From contig NADL03000780.1 in the NCBI GenBank assembly GCA_002205965.3, positions 24,932 through 88,931 on the forward strand: a stretch of DNA of 64,000 bases. The letters are read 5' to 3'. This stretch comes from Kappaphycus alvarezii (taxonomy: Eukaryota > Rhodophyta > Florideophyceae > Gigartinales > Solieriaceae). Numbering within the stretch: the first letter of the stretch is position 1; every line of letters starts with the position of its first letter. Below the pieces are notes generated by a model that was not told where the DNA came from, made no database searches, and was given only the letters and a program-made list of their open reading frames with translations. Positions 1 to 13,032 of this stretch are shown one piece after another. The translations under genes were made by a program, and so were the position numbers.

Positions 1-3000
1 GCCGCATTTGAGAGTTGCAACTTGAGTATTTCAATATTTATTTGATTCGTCCTGTTTCGTGTTTTGGGGTGGACTTGGCCTTCAAGTGGCTTGGAAACCT
101 TAGAAGACTATCTCATATCTTGGACGCATAGGATAAAGTGATATCATATATCATTTCGGTAAGGATGTGATCTATTTATATTTTTAAATGTTTATATTAC
201 TGTTTCTGATTTTAGCTGGAGAAGATATTTGTAAATGGTGGTTAAGTGCCACATATAATGACTTGTTTCACTTCTAAGTCGGAGAGCTAGGAGGTCTAGT
301 ATGTGAAACGTGTTTTCTCATCAGAAAAAGTCGCTGAATGCCCAAAAATCAGTGTAGTATTTCTTTTATTTACTGACAGTAAGGCAAAAGTAGGTGCTCT
401 AACATGTTAAGAACTTTGCTACGTTGAAACCTATTGCCGGAGCCCTTCAGTAGTTTCTTTACTAAATCTTATTACACTAACAGTAGTCGGCAAAAAACAA
501 ATGAAGTGTTATATTTCTTGAAAAAATTTGTTACGCAAGAGCGAAAAGGTCTTTTCGAGGTCATTGTTTATTCCCTTCGTCATTTAAAATGAATACGTTC
601 CAGGACGCCACACGGACTTTCAACCCCAAATAAAGTCAATAAATATCTTTGTTACGTCAGAGCCAGAGGAGTGCGCTATACGTCTTTTATGTATTTTCAT
701 TCGCTACTGAATCGTTACCTGCACACATTTACTAGGAATAATAATACATGATGTTCCATTGCCACCTCAGAAAAACAACTTTGCTTTATTTATTTTATAA
801 TTTCGAGAAGAGCTACAGTATGGTCTCAAAACGCTCCAAACTTCACCTTCGACGTATGAGAACAGTCCATAGAAGTGCTGGGGCGTATGAAATAGGGAAA
901 GCCTTCCCAAGTTTTTCCTCATTTACATGCTGTCTCACAGCAATTAACGACAAAGAAACCCTTTTAAATTAAAGAAGACCGAATTTTTGGAACCGGAAAA
1001 TTAGATTCTCGTCAACTTATTACTCTTGAAAGCCAAGCATCACAACATTAATATCCCATCACACTAAAAAAGTGCAAAAATTGATAAACGTCTCGTTCAT
1101 CAACAAGTTGGAAAGACTTATCCACAAAGAAATGTTTTAAGTCAAAAAACATTCCTGAATTCCTTGCAACTCGACATATTACTTCCATTACTTCTAAATT
1201 CTCCACAGTGCGATTTCTTCCATTCCTGTAGTCGTTTTTTTATACTTACATCAATTTACGTTGTATATTAGCTTCTTCATGACTCTATTAGTTTTTTGAA
1301 AAATAAAGCTTGTACGCATTGGAAAAATATTTTCTTAACCAATTTCTCGATTTCTGTTTTAGTGTCAGTTATAATTCCTTCGAAATATTATTCAATGCTA
1401 CCAGTAAATGCTTTCGTATCCACTATCGCAGCAATATACTCCGAATTTGAGCTTCAACTGACAATTATCTTTCAAGCGATACTAATTAAAGATTGATTTC
1501 TTGGTCAAGCGCCTCCCGTTCATGCCAGCTGTGCAATAGCAGTACCTAGAATTAAATTATCACTGTATTTTAACAATACATTAGGTCTTCTGCTTAAAAA
1601 ATTCCCTTTTGTTTCCTTATTAACGCTCTTTTGATTCATTTGCTCCATTGCGGACGAAGTGTCCTCAGACATTCAGGTCGAAAGCCCCTTCGATTCAGCA
1701 AGTTCACAAAAATAAAAGCTAGTTCCAAAAAAGATACAATTGGTCTGTCCATGATATTGCACCTCATTTGAAGGTTATTCATTGAAGTTTCGATAAGCGA
1801 AGCGGGAAAAGTGCGTCAAAACCAATCAAAAAAAGTATACTGCAGGCATAAATTGAAACAAGTTGCAAAATTAGTTGTTTAAACCACTTATAAATCAATA
1901 GAGAAACTTTACTGGTGGATTAAACCACAAAAGCTCCACAGTATAACGAATGTTATTTGCTTATTGATCAATAGTAAAATGTTCGAAAAGAAGTATTTCG
2001 AGGCTCAGATTCGAGAAAAAGCTCCAAAACAGAGGTATCTTTATTAGAAAAAGGTAATTTTAAAGTTATTCCAAAATAAATGAAAGTACTGTACCGGATC
2101 ATCAGCCATGGTTTGGAGATTTTCCGAATATTTAGAGCAGAAAGAACAAAAAATCACAATCTGATTAATGCAGCTAGCATTTTCTTAACTCAAAGAGTTA
2201 TTCTGGTAACAACTATGAGACAGACAAAGGATTAACATCGTTTATAGGCCTGATATCTAAGAACAAGGTTTTTCCAGACTGTCCTGGTATTTGCACGGAG
2301 AATATGACTGATTCTAGTAGAAAATACTGCCACGGCAAGCAAAATGAGCGTAAATGTTTTAAAAGCAAGCCTAGCGGTGATGTGAGCGAGATCTCTGCTC
2401 ATTTTTTTTGAATCTTAATGTATCCCCAATTTATTTCCTTCCAGGGCTTGAGCTTTTCTGTTGTATAGTGCTAATTGTGCTATTTGGTGATCCGGTTCCT
2501 CAGACAACTTTTTTACAACAGTAACTATTGATGAGCACAGCAAGCCAAATCCTAGTCGTAGATTGATCAAACCATAATAGCAACACACTTATTGTAATTT
2601 CGTATACAGAACTGGGAAAGGAAACAGTCACTTAGAAAAGATCTTGTGTCTACAGGAAAAGAGTTCATAGGCGTAATTCCAGCCATTTTGATGACAACAG
2701 ATTCTTTTTAGGCCATACCACATGAAAGAGTGTAAAAAAGAATTCAGTCCCAGCTTTTATTGGAAGTCACTAATTGGAATGCTTGAAGTGTTAATTTACA
2801 GTTTTCAAAGCAGCATCTCAAGAAAACTCGAAGAAACTCTCATTTTATATGATTCTTTAAAAACTGCAGGACCTAAACGCCTTCCAGCCCACAAAGGGGT
2901 GCGGCCTCTCCCCTTTCGCCTAGATTTTGTATATGAAACCAAGAGATGAGGGCCAGGTGTCCATTGACGAGTGAATTTAAGCAATAGTCTCTAAAGCGAA

Positions 3001-6000
3001 GAATAACTGTATTTATACACAAGTCAGGCAGACATTCTATGATTTAGTTAAGATAATACGGAATTTTCAGAATAGGTTCTAATAAATCTACCCATTCAAG
3101 GCTTGGACGACAATGTTCAATATAAATATTCCTATTCTGCAGTTGAAGGTAATATTAGGGCCTACTCAGTGCAGCAGGGAGTCTTCGTAAACCACAGCGA
3201 GCCAGATCTATTTAGAAACATATCTGAGTACGAATACCTGTCTTTCGAGCTGAGTGGTAAAAAGACCACTTTTTTTGTCTAAACTTCGCTTGAAAGTCTC
3301 TTTTATGTTTCAAATTGATTTACGAACGATTACGACAGCCAATGTCAAGTACTCGTGAGCAAAAAAAGCTTTAAGTCGGCAACACAATAGTCTCATATAT
3401 TAAGTCCTTTTACATATTTTATTTCATGCCTAGCCGTGGATAAGTAGCTTCACAAATAACTTTCTACACGGCCTGTGGCTTATTATGTCTTGACTAATCT
3501 ATACTCGCCAAATTAAGTGATAAAAAGGCCGAACAACTCAAAAACTGATTTCTTAACATCCGCAAAGTCTACAGTTAAAGATACAAAATGAAATCAAATA
3601 AGAAGTCATAACTAGACTTAGATAGACAACTTCGAGCTCAACGCAAACAGTGGGAGAAAAATCAAGCGCTTATTGTGCTACTTTTTTGCAGAGATCCAGT
3701 CATGTATACTTAATCATACCAGGAAGGAAGACCAGGATTGTTTCAAAGGAAAATATATGTTGCAATCTGATTTTTTGCATTTTGGTTTTTGCCATGAATC
3801 CTGCTCAAATTAAGGGGTTTAATTACATTAATGCACCCAAAATAATTGTGTCGATATGCCGCTTTATTCATTGGTGTGTTTGGCTGAAACGTGTGATACC
3901 TGAATTTCACTGAAGTGTGACATTTCTAATTAAGTGCTTTCGATTCCCTCTAAAAGATTGAAATTCTAATCGTGTAGTCTGTTTATTTTACTCAAAGCAG
4001 TAAAAGGTAGTATTTATTTGCATATATGCGTTCAAAACCCACTTGTAGAAAGCTATGAAGCAAGCAAGTCCGTAGAATCTACACGAATGAACATGTAAAC
4101 AACAACATAACTAACTTGTATTCTTTGGAAGTAGATTTCATGACTATCGGTTGAAATAAACTTCCTATGAACATTAGTTCTTCTCAATCCTGAAGAAGTT
4201 GTATAGACTAGAAGTTTTTTTAAGATAGCCTTTCGCGGTATAAAATTGGCGATCATGACAATGTGCCTTTTTTCTCTGAGACTCTGTCCTCTTGGCCTAG
4301 ACGAAGACTAAATATCGTTGCAAACATAAAAAGGTGAGATATATTTGTTTTCCAGTTCTAATATAGCATCGGCCACGTACCTGGGATGAACACGTATGGA
4401 TTGAAATATAGGTACTATGAACGATCGTTTACCACATAAATGATCTCAGTTCCCACATATATTCTAGCTTCTTCTAAATTGTTAACCGAGGTTCGAATCC
4501 AGCAGATTTTATCGCTTGGCCTAGCATTGATGCTTCCCATTAATCATGGAGAAAGCATAGGGCTCCTGTTTCTACTATCCCACAAAGAATGATAAAGTCA
4601 AAAAAGGAAGTATTTTCCCTGTTTGAGGTAACTATGTACTCTAAATAAAAATTATAATATCTTGCAGGCGAATATCATCAAGTTAAGGATAGTACTAAAA
4701 GAATCTTAAGAGATTGATTTGTATTTAATTGAATTCTTTGGAATATAATCGACATCTTCAGAAATTGTCTGTACTTTATAGTAGCCGGAGCTGTTGGCTC
4801 TGTATATATACCACTTGGTTCTAGCCTTCAAATTTAAGGGAAAAATGAGGTTGCTCACTTTGACCAACTTTCGTATGTTGACATTGTTACATATTTAAAC
4901 CATGTTTTCATCGGTGTAGAAAACTTAATTGGCGTCCTATAAATTTGAACAGGAGTAAATGAGACCAGAAAAGCTGCAGCAAATTCGATCATCACGTTGA
5001 CAGCTACCAGTGAGGTATGTAAATGATTATTATCGCCCCAAAAGCCAAAATGTTCATACAAATTGTTTCTCTAACTACGATTTTAATTATCGAGTTTTTG
5101 TAATGTTTGAGCTCGGATAAGCTTTACAATACAGAGAAATTGCAACCACAGGCAGTTTTCGCCACGATTTAGTTGAAACAGTTCTGAAGAATCTAGATTT
5201 TAAATTTGAACTTGGAACTCTTGTACTGGTATTCTATGGGCTTCGTTTGAAGTTTTTTACGTATTTTGTAATATCTTCTCAATAACTACATAAATAAGAA
5301 ATAAATTGTTTTATGCCTCCGAAAATAGTTTGATCTAACTCTGCTTGGCTGGAGGAAGTACAAAATCTAGTAAATTATGAACACTAGATTATTTATTTAA
5401 GACTATTGACGTTTTATTCAGTTTAGCTGAAAAATAGGATCATAGAATCACTGCTTTTAAAACTGGGAGACTTTTCAGAATATTAAAACACAAAAGAAAT
5501 TTATGAAATAATTTTCGAGAGAGAAATGTCCAGAGTCTTGAAAGCTTACAGATAATATTGATCAGATTGATCAAGTACAGTATCTAATGAGGTCGCTCAG
5601 AAAGAATTGACTGAACACCTAGACTACTTTCTTTGCGTTTCAAACTATAGTTCTTACAAAAATCGCTAGATCATACACAAACTATACCATGAATTCTCCA
5701 TGATTTATTATGAACAGAGGAGTACCCGAGCTAGCGCACTTACAATATTTGTGAGGAATCCATGAAATTCTTCCCTAGAGAAAATTCCGTGCCTTGAGAA
5801 GCTCTTCAAGTTAACAACTGTTATTGAAATACTATTGATTGCCATGAATAGGTCCGTAGAAAAAGAAAGGATCACAACACAGAGTTCGGTAGCAAATATG
5901 TTTTGCGGAATCGAACTATTGTCCCCGATCAATTTGTGACAACAAGGAAGCAAGTGAATGTATGAAAAAGTTCGAGACATCAATTGGCCTTAATCAATTT

Positions 6001-6150
6001 TCCTGCGGCGGATATATAAACGTCCAGCTAATAAATGGAGACTCAGTCGATAAAGACACGATGAGTCTTGATTTTTAGTGGACTAGAATAGCAAGGAAAG
6101 GAAACGGGATGAGGACAGTGAAGGCATTTTTTATTTATATCACGTACTGT
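1..6150. other. AT-rich stretch with no recognised gene
   Basis: Reading both strands I see only short AT-rich frames (all under about 95 codons) with no family resemblance, no clear direct or inverted repeats and no RNA gene. A GGTTCGAATCC string near 4,490 looks like a tRNA T-loop but has no paired T stem. Probably decayed intergenic or old repeat sequence. Confidence 0.5.
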
Positions 6151-6402
6151 CGGCAGAAAAACTAGAATCGGAGGGCTTCAGTAAGAATTGTATCGGGATG
6201 GTTAGAGTGGTGCTTACTCAAGGCACACTGCTGCGGCCGTCATGTCCAACGCGGCATGCATGCTCGCCAACATTGAGCTGGCCCTGTAAACAAGGTCATT
6301 TACTGTTGTGTTACCCATCAGCGACGACTTATCCCGCGTAACGTATTAGCCTCGTGGATATAACCGACCACACCTTCCATGCATTAAAATAACCTGGATA
6401 TT
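6150..6402 (+). mobile_element. MSNAACL-family element, 3' end copy
   Basis: Contains a frame at 6,223-6,290 reading HTAAAVMSNAACMLANIE and ending in TAA. It is followed by about 110 bp and then the family's 3' terminal sequence (CCATGCATTAAAATAACC, about 6,375-6,393). The last 75 bp match the reverse complement of about 26,706-26,775. The 5' boundary is not visible, and the upstream frame is broken. Function of the peptide is unknown to me; homology to the loci at 15.1, 26.3, 62.5, 63.1 and 63.4 kb is by direct reading. Confidence 0.55.
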
Positions 6403-6572
6403 CCACCCTTCATCATAAGTGAGCCATATTGAATTTATTTTCGATGTAGTTTGAGGCGTTTTTTTGTTTGTAACTCCTATGAAAATTTGGACAGAATGAA
6501 ATCTGCACGCCACTTGCATAGAAATGCTATACACAGAAATATTGTTTATACAGCACGAGCATATCGACCATT

Positions 6573-6905
6573 TGCTGTCACTTATGATAGGGTCAAATCG
6601 TCGAAAGAAGAGATACTCAGAACCAACTACCCCAAGAAGGAGGTGTTTCAAGCGACAAAAGTGGTACCGTGGTGTAATTGAACGAATAAAAAGGAGTGCA
6701 TATGGAAGAAAGTTGAAAGGGCTACAAGCAAGTATGGAAGGGGCAGAGTCTACCACTCATCTTCTGCGACAAGCGTAGGAAATATATTTCTTGGGTCTGA
6801 AGTTGACTATCAACTCCCTACTACTCGGAGCTTGACTTGAAGTTGTCTGACAACTCCCTTGCTTGACCTAACCATGAAAAAGCAGTTTATTCAGCCTATA
6901 TAGAC
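6573..6905 (+). repeat. Family A element, 5' portion
   Basis: Starts near TATGATAGGGTCAAATCG and encodes an Arg/Lys-rich peptide with RYSEPTTPRRR and KRQKWYRGVIERIKR. It is followed by the near-palindrome at 6,799-6,817 (GAAGTTGACTATCAACTCC) and a TATA-like CTATATAG at about 6,896. The same order recurs at 11,651-12,000 and, reversed, at 10,990-10,650. The acidic ORF at 7,015-7,683 lies downstream on the opposite strand, as in the 11.7-kb copy. I do not recognise the protein. Confidence 0.55.
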
Positions 6906-7014
6906 TTTTGGATACAACTAAAGTGCGATCAGAACTTGAAGGTACCAGGAAATGCATAAAAACAATTTGCGTGAGCAATATATTCAAAGCAAAAGATACG
7001 CAAGAAACTAACAA

Positions 7015-7683
7015 TCAATGAGGTCCTCTTATTTCCCGTTCTCTAAATCTGATCCAAAAGACTCCTCTAAAATATCCATGCTGTCCAAGCAGCCCCCAAA
7101 AATTATCTGCAAACGACTCATAACTATCTTTTTCCTCTTGGGAGATATCTAAACTACTAAAGATTCCTCCATCCGGTTCCATAGTCGGTACCACTTGTTC
7201 CATATATACCACCATTCCAACACTTCCCATGCCTCCCTGTCCCTCATCCTCTTCTTACTCGTCCTCGTCCTCGTCCTCGTCCTCGTCACCCTCCTCATGA
7301 TCCTCCTCGTCCTCCTCGGGATCCTCTTCATGATCCTCATCTTCCTTAACCTCGTAGACCAACTCCGGGGCTGCCCACTCCTCGAAGGTCTCCCCAGCTT
7401 CCCCCTCGACCTTCCACTCCTGCCCCTCAGGGACCTCCTCGGACTCATCCTCGACGAAGAGTTTGCGGACGAACGCGATTCTCTTCTTCTTAGTCTGGCG
7501 TCTCAGGTAGTCGTCTGCGTCTGTCGGGCCATACGCAGCGAGTGCAAGGCCATTTAGGGTGAGAGAGGGGCGGTTTTTGGTGATTGCAGCAGAGGGGCGA
7601 AGGTTGTTTATTTTGGTAGACTTTGGAGAATAAGAGGCAATAGAGGGTGTTTTGGGTGTATAGGGGAGAGGGGTAATGACCAA
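7015..7683 (-). pseudogene. Acidic protein of family A element, one in-frame stop
   Basis: One reading frame of about 222 codons starts at the ATG at 7,683 and is interrupted by a single TAA at about 7,255. The first half is basic (K-K-K-R near residue 70) and turns into a long Glu/Asp run, which is a CCTCGT-type hexanucleotide repeat on the plus strand at about 7,258-7,290. After the stop the frame continues through TMEPDGGIFSSLDISQEEK and ends with WGLLGQHGYFRGVFW. A diverged, more broken paralogue sits at 12,160-12,650 in the same position of another family A copy, so this is element cargo rather than a host gene. No catalytic motif is visible; function unknown. Confidence 0.5.
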
Positions 7684-7699
7684 AATGATCGCAGACGTT

Positions 7700-9180
7700 T
7701 GGAACTTGGAATAAAGAAGTTTAAATAGGCTCCCGGGCAGGTTCTATAGATTAGGAATAGGTAAAATAAATCTGCAAGGGATTTTGTTGGAGCAAATTTG
7801 CGCCCTTTTTATCAAAAGAACGAATTTGGAGGAGTAGGTAAGCTAAAAAGGGAAAAAACTTGATTCAGGGTCGATTCAGAGGGGTGGATACAGTTTAAAA
7901 TATCTAGATTAAATGAAGTAAATTTCGGGAGGACCGCAGTAATGATAAGCAAGGCTCAGTGAGGACGAGGAAGGACCGCAACATTAAGCAATTTTGGACA
8001 AGGGAAGATAGTAAAGTAAACTAAAGTTCTATAGATGACTGAGACCAAAAATCTGTTCCTATCAGCACGTGCCTCACAACTTGTCAGGTTTATGCCGGTC
8101 CTATGCCATTATTGGCCAAATCAGGATAAAAATGTGTATGAAATACTTTTTGCAAGCCTAAAAGTATTCAAACGTCCTAAAATGGCTCTTCAAAGTAGAA
8201 AAATCTAACAGAAGCCCTCAAGCAACTTCATGTAAAAAGTGACCACTCCCTCTTAACTTTTAAGAATGCTGATAGCGTGCAAAAAAAAATTTGGTACGGA
8301 TAACTGCTCACGAATAGAGTAATCGGTTCATAAATCTTTACTACATTCCACTTTAGCCTATCACGGCTATCTGAATCTGTATCTAGCGGATCGGTGCTGA
8401 ATTAGGTTTACAGAGATAATAATAATTGGAGCCATAGAAATAGAACTGACGTATTTCCAATGGATTTCTCTTTCTGAGCCTACGGCCTCCTAATCATCTT
8501 CTGTTTAATATTGCACTTTTTTCTTCATTCATGAGACTTAGTCGTAATCACATTTGTACCATTTGAGATATGGGAAAATTTTGTAATTCTAAGTTACAAT
8601 TGCACTCAACAGCGCATAAATCCTGATGTTTTTTGCGTTTCAAAATGTATGGTGTACGTTTATTAATAGAAATTCAGTTTCATTTCAGTGTGAAGATTAT
8701 TAGTTTGAAAACAGAAGGCACTACAATCTAAGCAATTTCGATGCTGTTTGAAGCAGTCAGCCATTTTGAGTTTCATTTCCCTTCCATTTTATGTAAAAAT
8801 CAAATTTGATAGTTTGAATTGTTACAAAGCCCAGCTGATTAATCATTTTCTACATCACACATGCACCGACCAGAATAAACTATGTCTACCCGGTCCCGGT
8901 AAGCAAGCCTCGTACAATGACGAAAGGAATACAGTACTGGGATTACATATCGGACACACTTCTATCCAACGTGCCTCTATGCTACCAAGGCCGATCTTGG
9001 CGAAGCCTCAGTTTTATCCTCGGTCTATACGCACGTTATAACTCCAGGGTACGCCACTTGCGAAGCTTTGCCTCTCTCTTTACGTTCTGTTGTTCACGGG
9101 AATCGACATGCAATAGTCACTCTACACATTAAAAGTAATGAAAGAGCTCAGAAATTAATAATAGTGAAAATCATGATAGA
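7700..9180. other. No recognised gene
   Basis: AT-rich. Short frames at about 8,748-9,132 show no family motif. The right-hand end of the family A copy that starts at 6,573 should lie here, but I could not place it. Confidence 0.4.
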
Positions 9181-9420
9181 GATAAATCGTCTTCGAGAGA
9201 AGATATCCTCAGAACAAACTACCTCTAGAATAAAGTGTTGCGAACAACAAAAGTTCTATCGTGGTACAGTCGAGCAATCAAAAATAGACGGGTATTTTTA
9301 AAGAATCAATGGGCTTCAAGGAAGTAAAGAAGGGGCAAGGTCTACTACGTATGCTCTGCGACCAGCATTGGAAAAATGCTTATTGGTTTTAAGCTTAATT
9401 TCAACTTCTTAACCACTTCG
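9180..9420 (+). repeat. Family A fragment
   Basis: Diverged copy of the family A 5' portion. The frame reads SSEQTTSRIKCCEQQKFYRG where other copies read YSEPNTPRR..CKRQK.YRG, followed by remnants of the AAGTT/CAACTT block near 9,400. It ends without the acidic ORF. Confidence 0.45.
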
Positions 9421-9796
9421 AACTGAAAAAAAAGCGTTCTGCCAAAATTATGGTGGCAATTAAAATCAATAAATATATATTTCCATGCTAAATATCTACT
9501 TTTTCTCCTAACAATCGCTATCCTCGATATTTGAAACAATCTATACCTGTATAATATCTGTGCTACTCATGCACTCCACAAATATTGCCCCAATTGGTTC
9601 ACAGCTCCCCGTGACGTACAACTGTAATATCTGGGGTATTTAAAGTATCTTTTCTCAGCTCTATGCCCAGCGCCCCTGGGCATCCCCTCCTACGTCTTTA
9701 TGTACTGTTTCATACTCCCAAAAGTTGAGGTACCTGAGTAGTATCTTCCGTATGTAAGGGCAACATCGCTACTGTACAGTAAAGTACAGTACGTTG

Positions 9797-9936
9797 CCGT
9801 AAATCCTAACGAGTTGTACAGTGTTGTATAGAAGCTTGCGGAGGGTCTTTGGAAATTAACTACGAATGCAGAGGACGGGTGGGAACCTTTCGCGCCTGCG
9901 TCACTGCGATAATAAACGCAAAACGGGTAGAGAAGT
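9797..9936 (+). repeat. Family B short repeat
   Basis: About 140 bp shared with 26,921-27,056 and, in part, 25,403-25,490. Shared blocks are GTTGTACAGTGTTG, CGGAGGGT, AAATTAACTACGAATGC and CGCGCCTGC, ending GCAAAACGGGTA. No coding sense. The 26.9-kb copy interrupts a reverse transcriptase frame, so the family is mobile. Confidence 0.55.
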
Positions 9937-10304
9937 CGCAGAGCTCCTGTTTAGGTGAGAGACCGCGACGGGAAGCAGTGAAGGAAGCAAGGCCGCGGAA
10001 AAAGCCGTGGCCGTCGTCGACTGAGGCGCCATAGTTACCAATACCGATAGGAGAGAGGAATGAATCGTTTTGGTGGCAATAGGTGCTGTAATTATAATGT
10101 TCTCGCGCTTTACAAGTGGCGCTGCAGCTCCTGCGGTATCCGTACTTGGCCAGATGTGGCGGTGTGGGGGCGAGTGAAGTGGTGGGTAACAGTAGCTCCG
10201 ACGGCAATATTGGTACTTCCCAGTACACAGCAACATTGCACACATCATTAAAAATAAATTTAATAGCACTGCATTCAAAATTCGCACACGAAGAAGAAAT
10301 TTGA

Positions 10305-10990
10305 GAGAGCACCAAATTTGGATACAGTATCGGAATTTGGAAGATAGATTTACAGTTTCTGAATTTGCAAGATATTTTTAATTTGGATGAGTGGTGCAAA
10401 TTCATCAATTGATTTTTATTTTAGGACAATCTATCATAATAGATTTCAGTACAGTTCCATATTCTGGGTGATACTAAGAGTGACTCGGAAAGGTCTATAC
10501 AATAGCCACGTTATTTCCCACCTTTGGCCAATGGGTGGCTGGCATGGGTGTGTCACCCAGATATTTGCCTTGAGGACATATCTTTTAAATGGTCCCTCTG
10601 GTTCACACGATACCCATGAATGTATTTTATGGTTATTAGTATGTTTGTTTGAGACTTTAGAGATAACCGAAAGTCTACTTAAGCCGAGAAAACTGCTTAT
10701 TCTTGTGGAGGTCAAGCAAGTTGGCAGACAACTTCAAGTCAAGTCCCAAGTATTACGAAGTTGAGAGTCAACTTCGGAATCAAGAAACATTTTTCCTAAG
10801 CTGGTCACAGAGCACCAGTGGTAGACCGTGCCCTTTCTGTACTTGCTTGTAGCTCTATCAACTTTCTTCCTTATTCGCTTTATTTTTCGGTCAACTATAC
10901 CACAGTAGCACGTTTGTCGCTTGCAACACCCCATTCTTGGTGTATTTGGTTCAGAATATCTCTTATCCCGACGATTTACCCCATACCAAG
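10305..10990 (-). repeat. Family A, internally deleted copy
   Basis: Reverse orientation. From 10,990 downward come the start motif, CCKRQTCYCGIVDRKIKR, the perfect palindrome at 10,757-10,775 (GAAGTTGAGAGTCAACTTC), and near 10,310-10,400 the other terminus (TGCAAATTC/CCAAATTTGGATACAG). The acidic ORF is missing between them, as in a deletion derivative. Confidence 0.5.
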
Positions 10991-12159
10991 TACAGTTCCA
11001 GCGCAGCCGGTGCAGTAAAGTATATTAAACCAGCAGCCAGCGTTTATATTTTAAAGATTGCCAAAAATTCTGAAACCAAATCTGCCTCGTTCTCAGAGAT
11101 TACATATGGGCCTCTGCTATTTTATTGGTGATTGAGAAAGGTTTGAGTATTTTAATCTTGGATAATATAATGACTATATCATGTTGCTACATTCATGACT
11201 CGAGTCATGGGTTAGGGTTGTGATACAGGGACCAAATGAATCCCTACTCTAAGGAAATAAACGTTCAATGCAACCAAAAAGTAAAGCATCAAAATATTTA
11301 TTATATAATCATCTCCTTCTATTCAACTCATTTGGAACCCAATGTAGTCAAATATAAATACATTGATAAAATGCAGTTCATAGCGGCTTACTGTATCTTA
11401 TTGCGACACGGAAAGTATAAACGGACAAAGGATGTCATACAAGTCTTAAAAACGACTTTTCGCGTCAGTTCTTGTTCTCTGTAATCGATAAGGCTATAAA
11501 TAACGACCAACAACATTTCCTTCTATGTGAGTAATGTACAGCTAAAATTTTACAGTAACATAAAGACATATTCGCAGGAACGAGCTATACAATGTTGTAG
11601 GTGTGAGATCTTTCAGGTCTTTGTCAACCAGTAATCTTGTCTTTGCATGGTAAGAGGGGTAATTCGTCGGGAGAAGAGATATTCAGAACCAAATACCCCA
11701 AGAAGGGGGCGTTGCAAGCGACAAAAGTGCTACCGTGGTATAGTTGAACGAACAAAAGTAGTTGATAAGAAAGACAGTTGACAGGGCAACAAGAAAGTAT
11801 AGAACGGGCAGGATCTATCACTAATGCCTTGTGAGCAGTGTGGGAAAAAACGTTTCCTGGGTCTGAAGTTGACTCTCAACTTCCTACTACTCGGGATGTG
11901 ACTTGAAGTTGTCTGCCAACTTGCTTGACCTCTACAACAGGAAGCATTTAACTCAGCTTATATAGGCTTTTAGGCTAAATCTAAAGTCTCAAAGTAAAAC
12001 ATGTAGAGCCATAAAACGGATCAAATGGAGTTTTGTGAACGAGAAAGACTACCAGCACATACTATCAGAGTAAATATTTTGATTTTTTCCTATAAATCTT
12101 ATATCTGTATACCAGAGCCAAAAAGTTCCCCTAAAATATCAATTCTACCGAGGCAATCC

Positions 12160-12650
12160 CCATAAATATTCGCGAACGGCCTATATTTCTTCATTTACTC
12201 CTTGGAAATATCTAGACCACTGAAGTTGCCCCAATCCGGTTCCAGAGTCCGGACCACCTGGTCCATATTTCCGGCCCCTTCTTCTCTATTACAGCACTTT
12301 CCATGTCTCTCTCCTCCTCATCCTCCTCATCTCCCTTTTCATTCCTCTCTTCATCTTATTCAGGAGAGTCAGATGTCACAATTAATCCCTCATTCTCTCC
12401 TTCGCTCTCCATGGGAGCCCCCGCACCATTGTACTCTCTTGGCTCCCACGGGGCCACCTAGTCCTCTACCTCATCTTTCTTTTCCTACTCTTCATCCTCG
12501 TCTACCTCCTCTCCCTCCTCCTCCTCTGTCTCTTCTGCCTGCTCGAAGCAGTTACGGCGTACCTACATCTGAATGCGTTCCCAGTCCAGTCTTCTACAGC
12601 AATCATTGTAGTCGGTTGGACCCTTTGCCATCAGGGACTAAGCGTTGAGT
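12160..12650 (-). pseudogene. Acidic ORF of family A, decayed paralogue
   Basis: Minus strand, frame-shifted and with stops. The Glu-rich stretch contains EDWVAPWEP, matching EEWAAPELV of the copy at 7.0-7.7 kb. The C-terminal part reads LEPDWGNFSGLDISKE, matching MEPDGGIFSSLDISQE. The plus-strand Pro-rich frame here is only its shadow. Confidence 0.5.
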
Positions 12651-12892
12651 GGACCGCGGCCTCGGGATGACTTGGCGATGTTGAGATAAGTGCGGATTTT
12701 GGTCATTAGGTTGAGTTGATGGAGTAGTTGACGGGGTTGCCTCAACGAATTCGATTTTAAACTTTAAATACTGCGACGTCTTCGAAAAGTATAACAACCT
12801 TGAACGCGTAATGACATCTAATAATGACACTGTGTCTTAAAATAAAAAATCAGCCCATGTATTTGCCACACGCATCCAAAATTAAAATATAT

Positions 12893-13032
12893 TGCAAATT
12901 CAGAAACTCTTACAATATCTTGCAAATTCAGAAACTCTTACAATATCTCGCAAATTCAGAAACTCTAGCGATATACTGCAAATTCAGAAACTGTAACGGT
13001 ATCTTGCAAATTCCGATACTGTATCCAAATTT
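12893..13032 (+). repeat. Five 28-bp tandem repeats
   Basis: Unit TGCAAATTCAGAAACTCTTA plus 8 bases, starting at 12,893, 12,921, 12,949, 12,977 and 13,005 with increasing divergence. Related sequence lies reversed at 10,320-10,400. It sits at the right end of the family A element, so it is subterminal element sequence. Confidence 0.75.

Noticed and set aside
4480..4510. tRNA T-loop (GGTTCGAATCC)
   Set aside because: Only two of five T-stem pairs form and no other arm is present.
12202..12648. Proline-rich 148-codon ORF
   Set aside because: Antisense of the acidic family A ORF; Pro/Ser/Leu richness is the shadow of Glu/Asp codons.
12893..13032. CRISPR-like array
   Set aside because: Units are contiguous 28-bp tandem copies without unique spacers, inside a eukaryotic mobile element.
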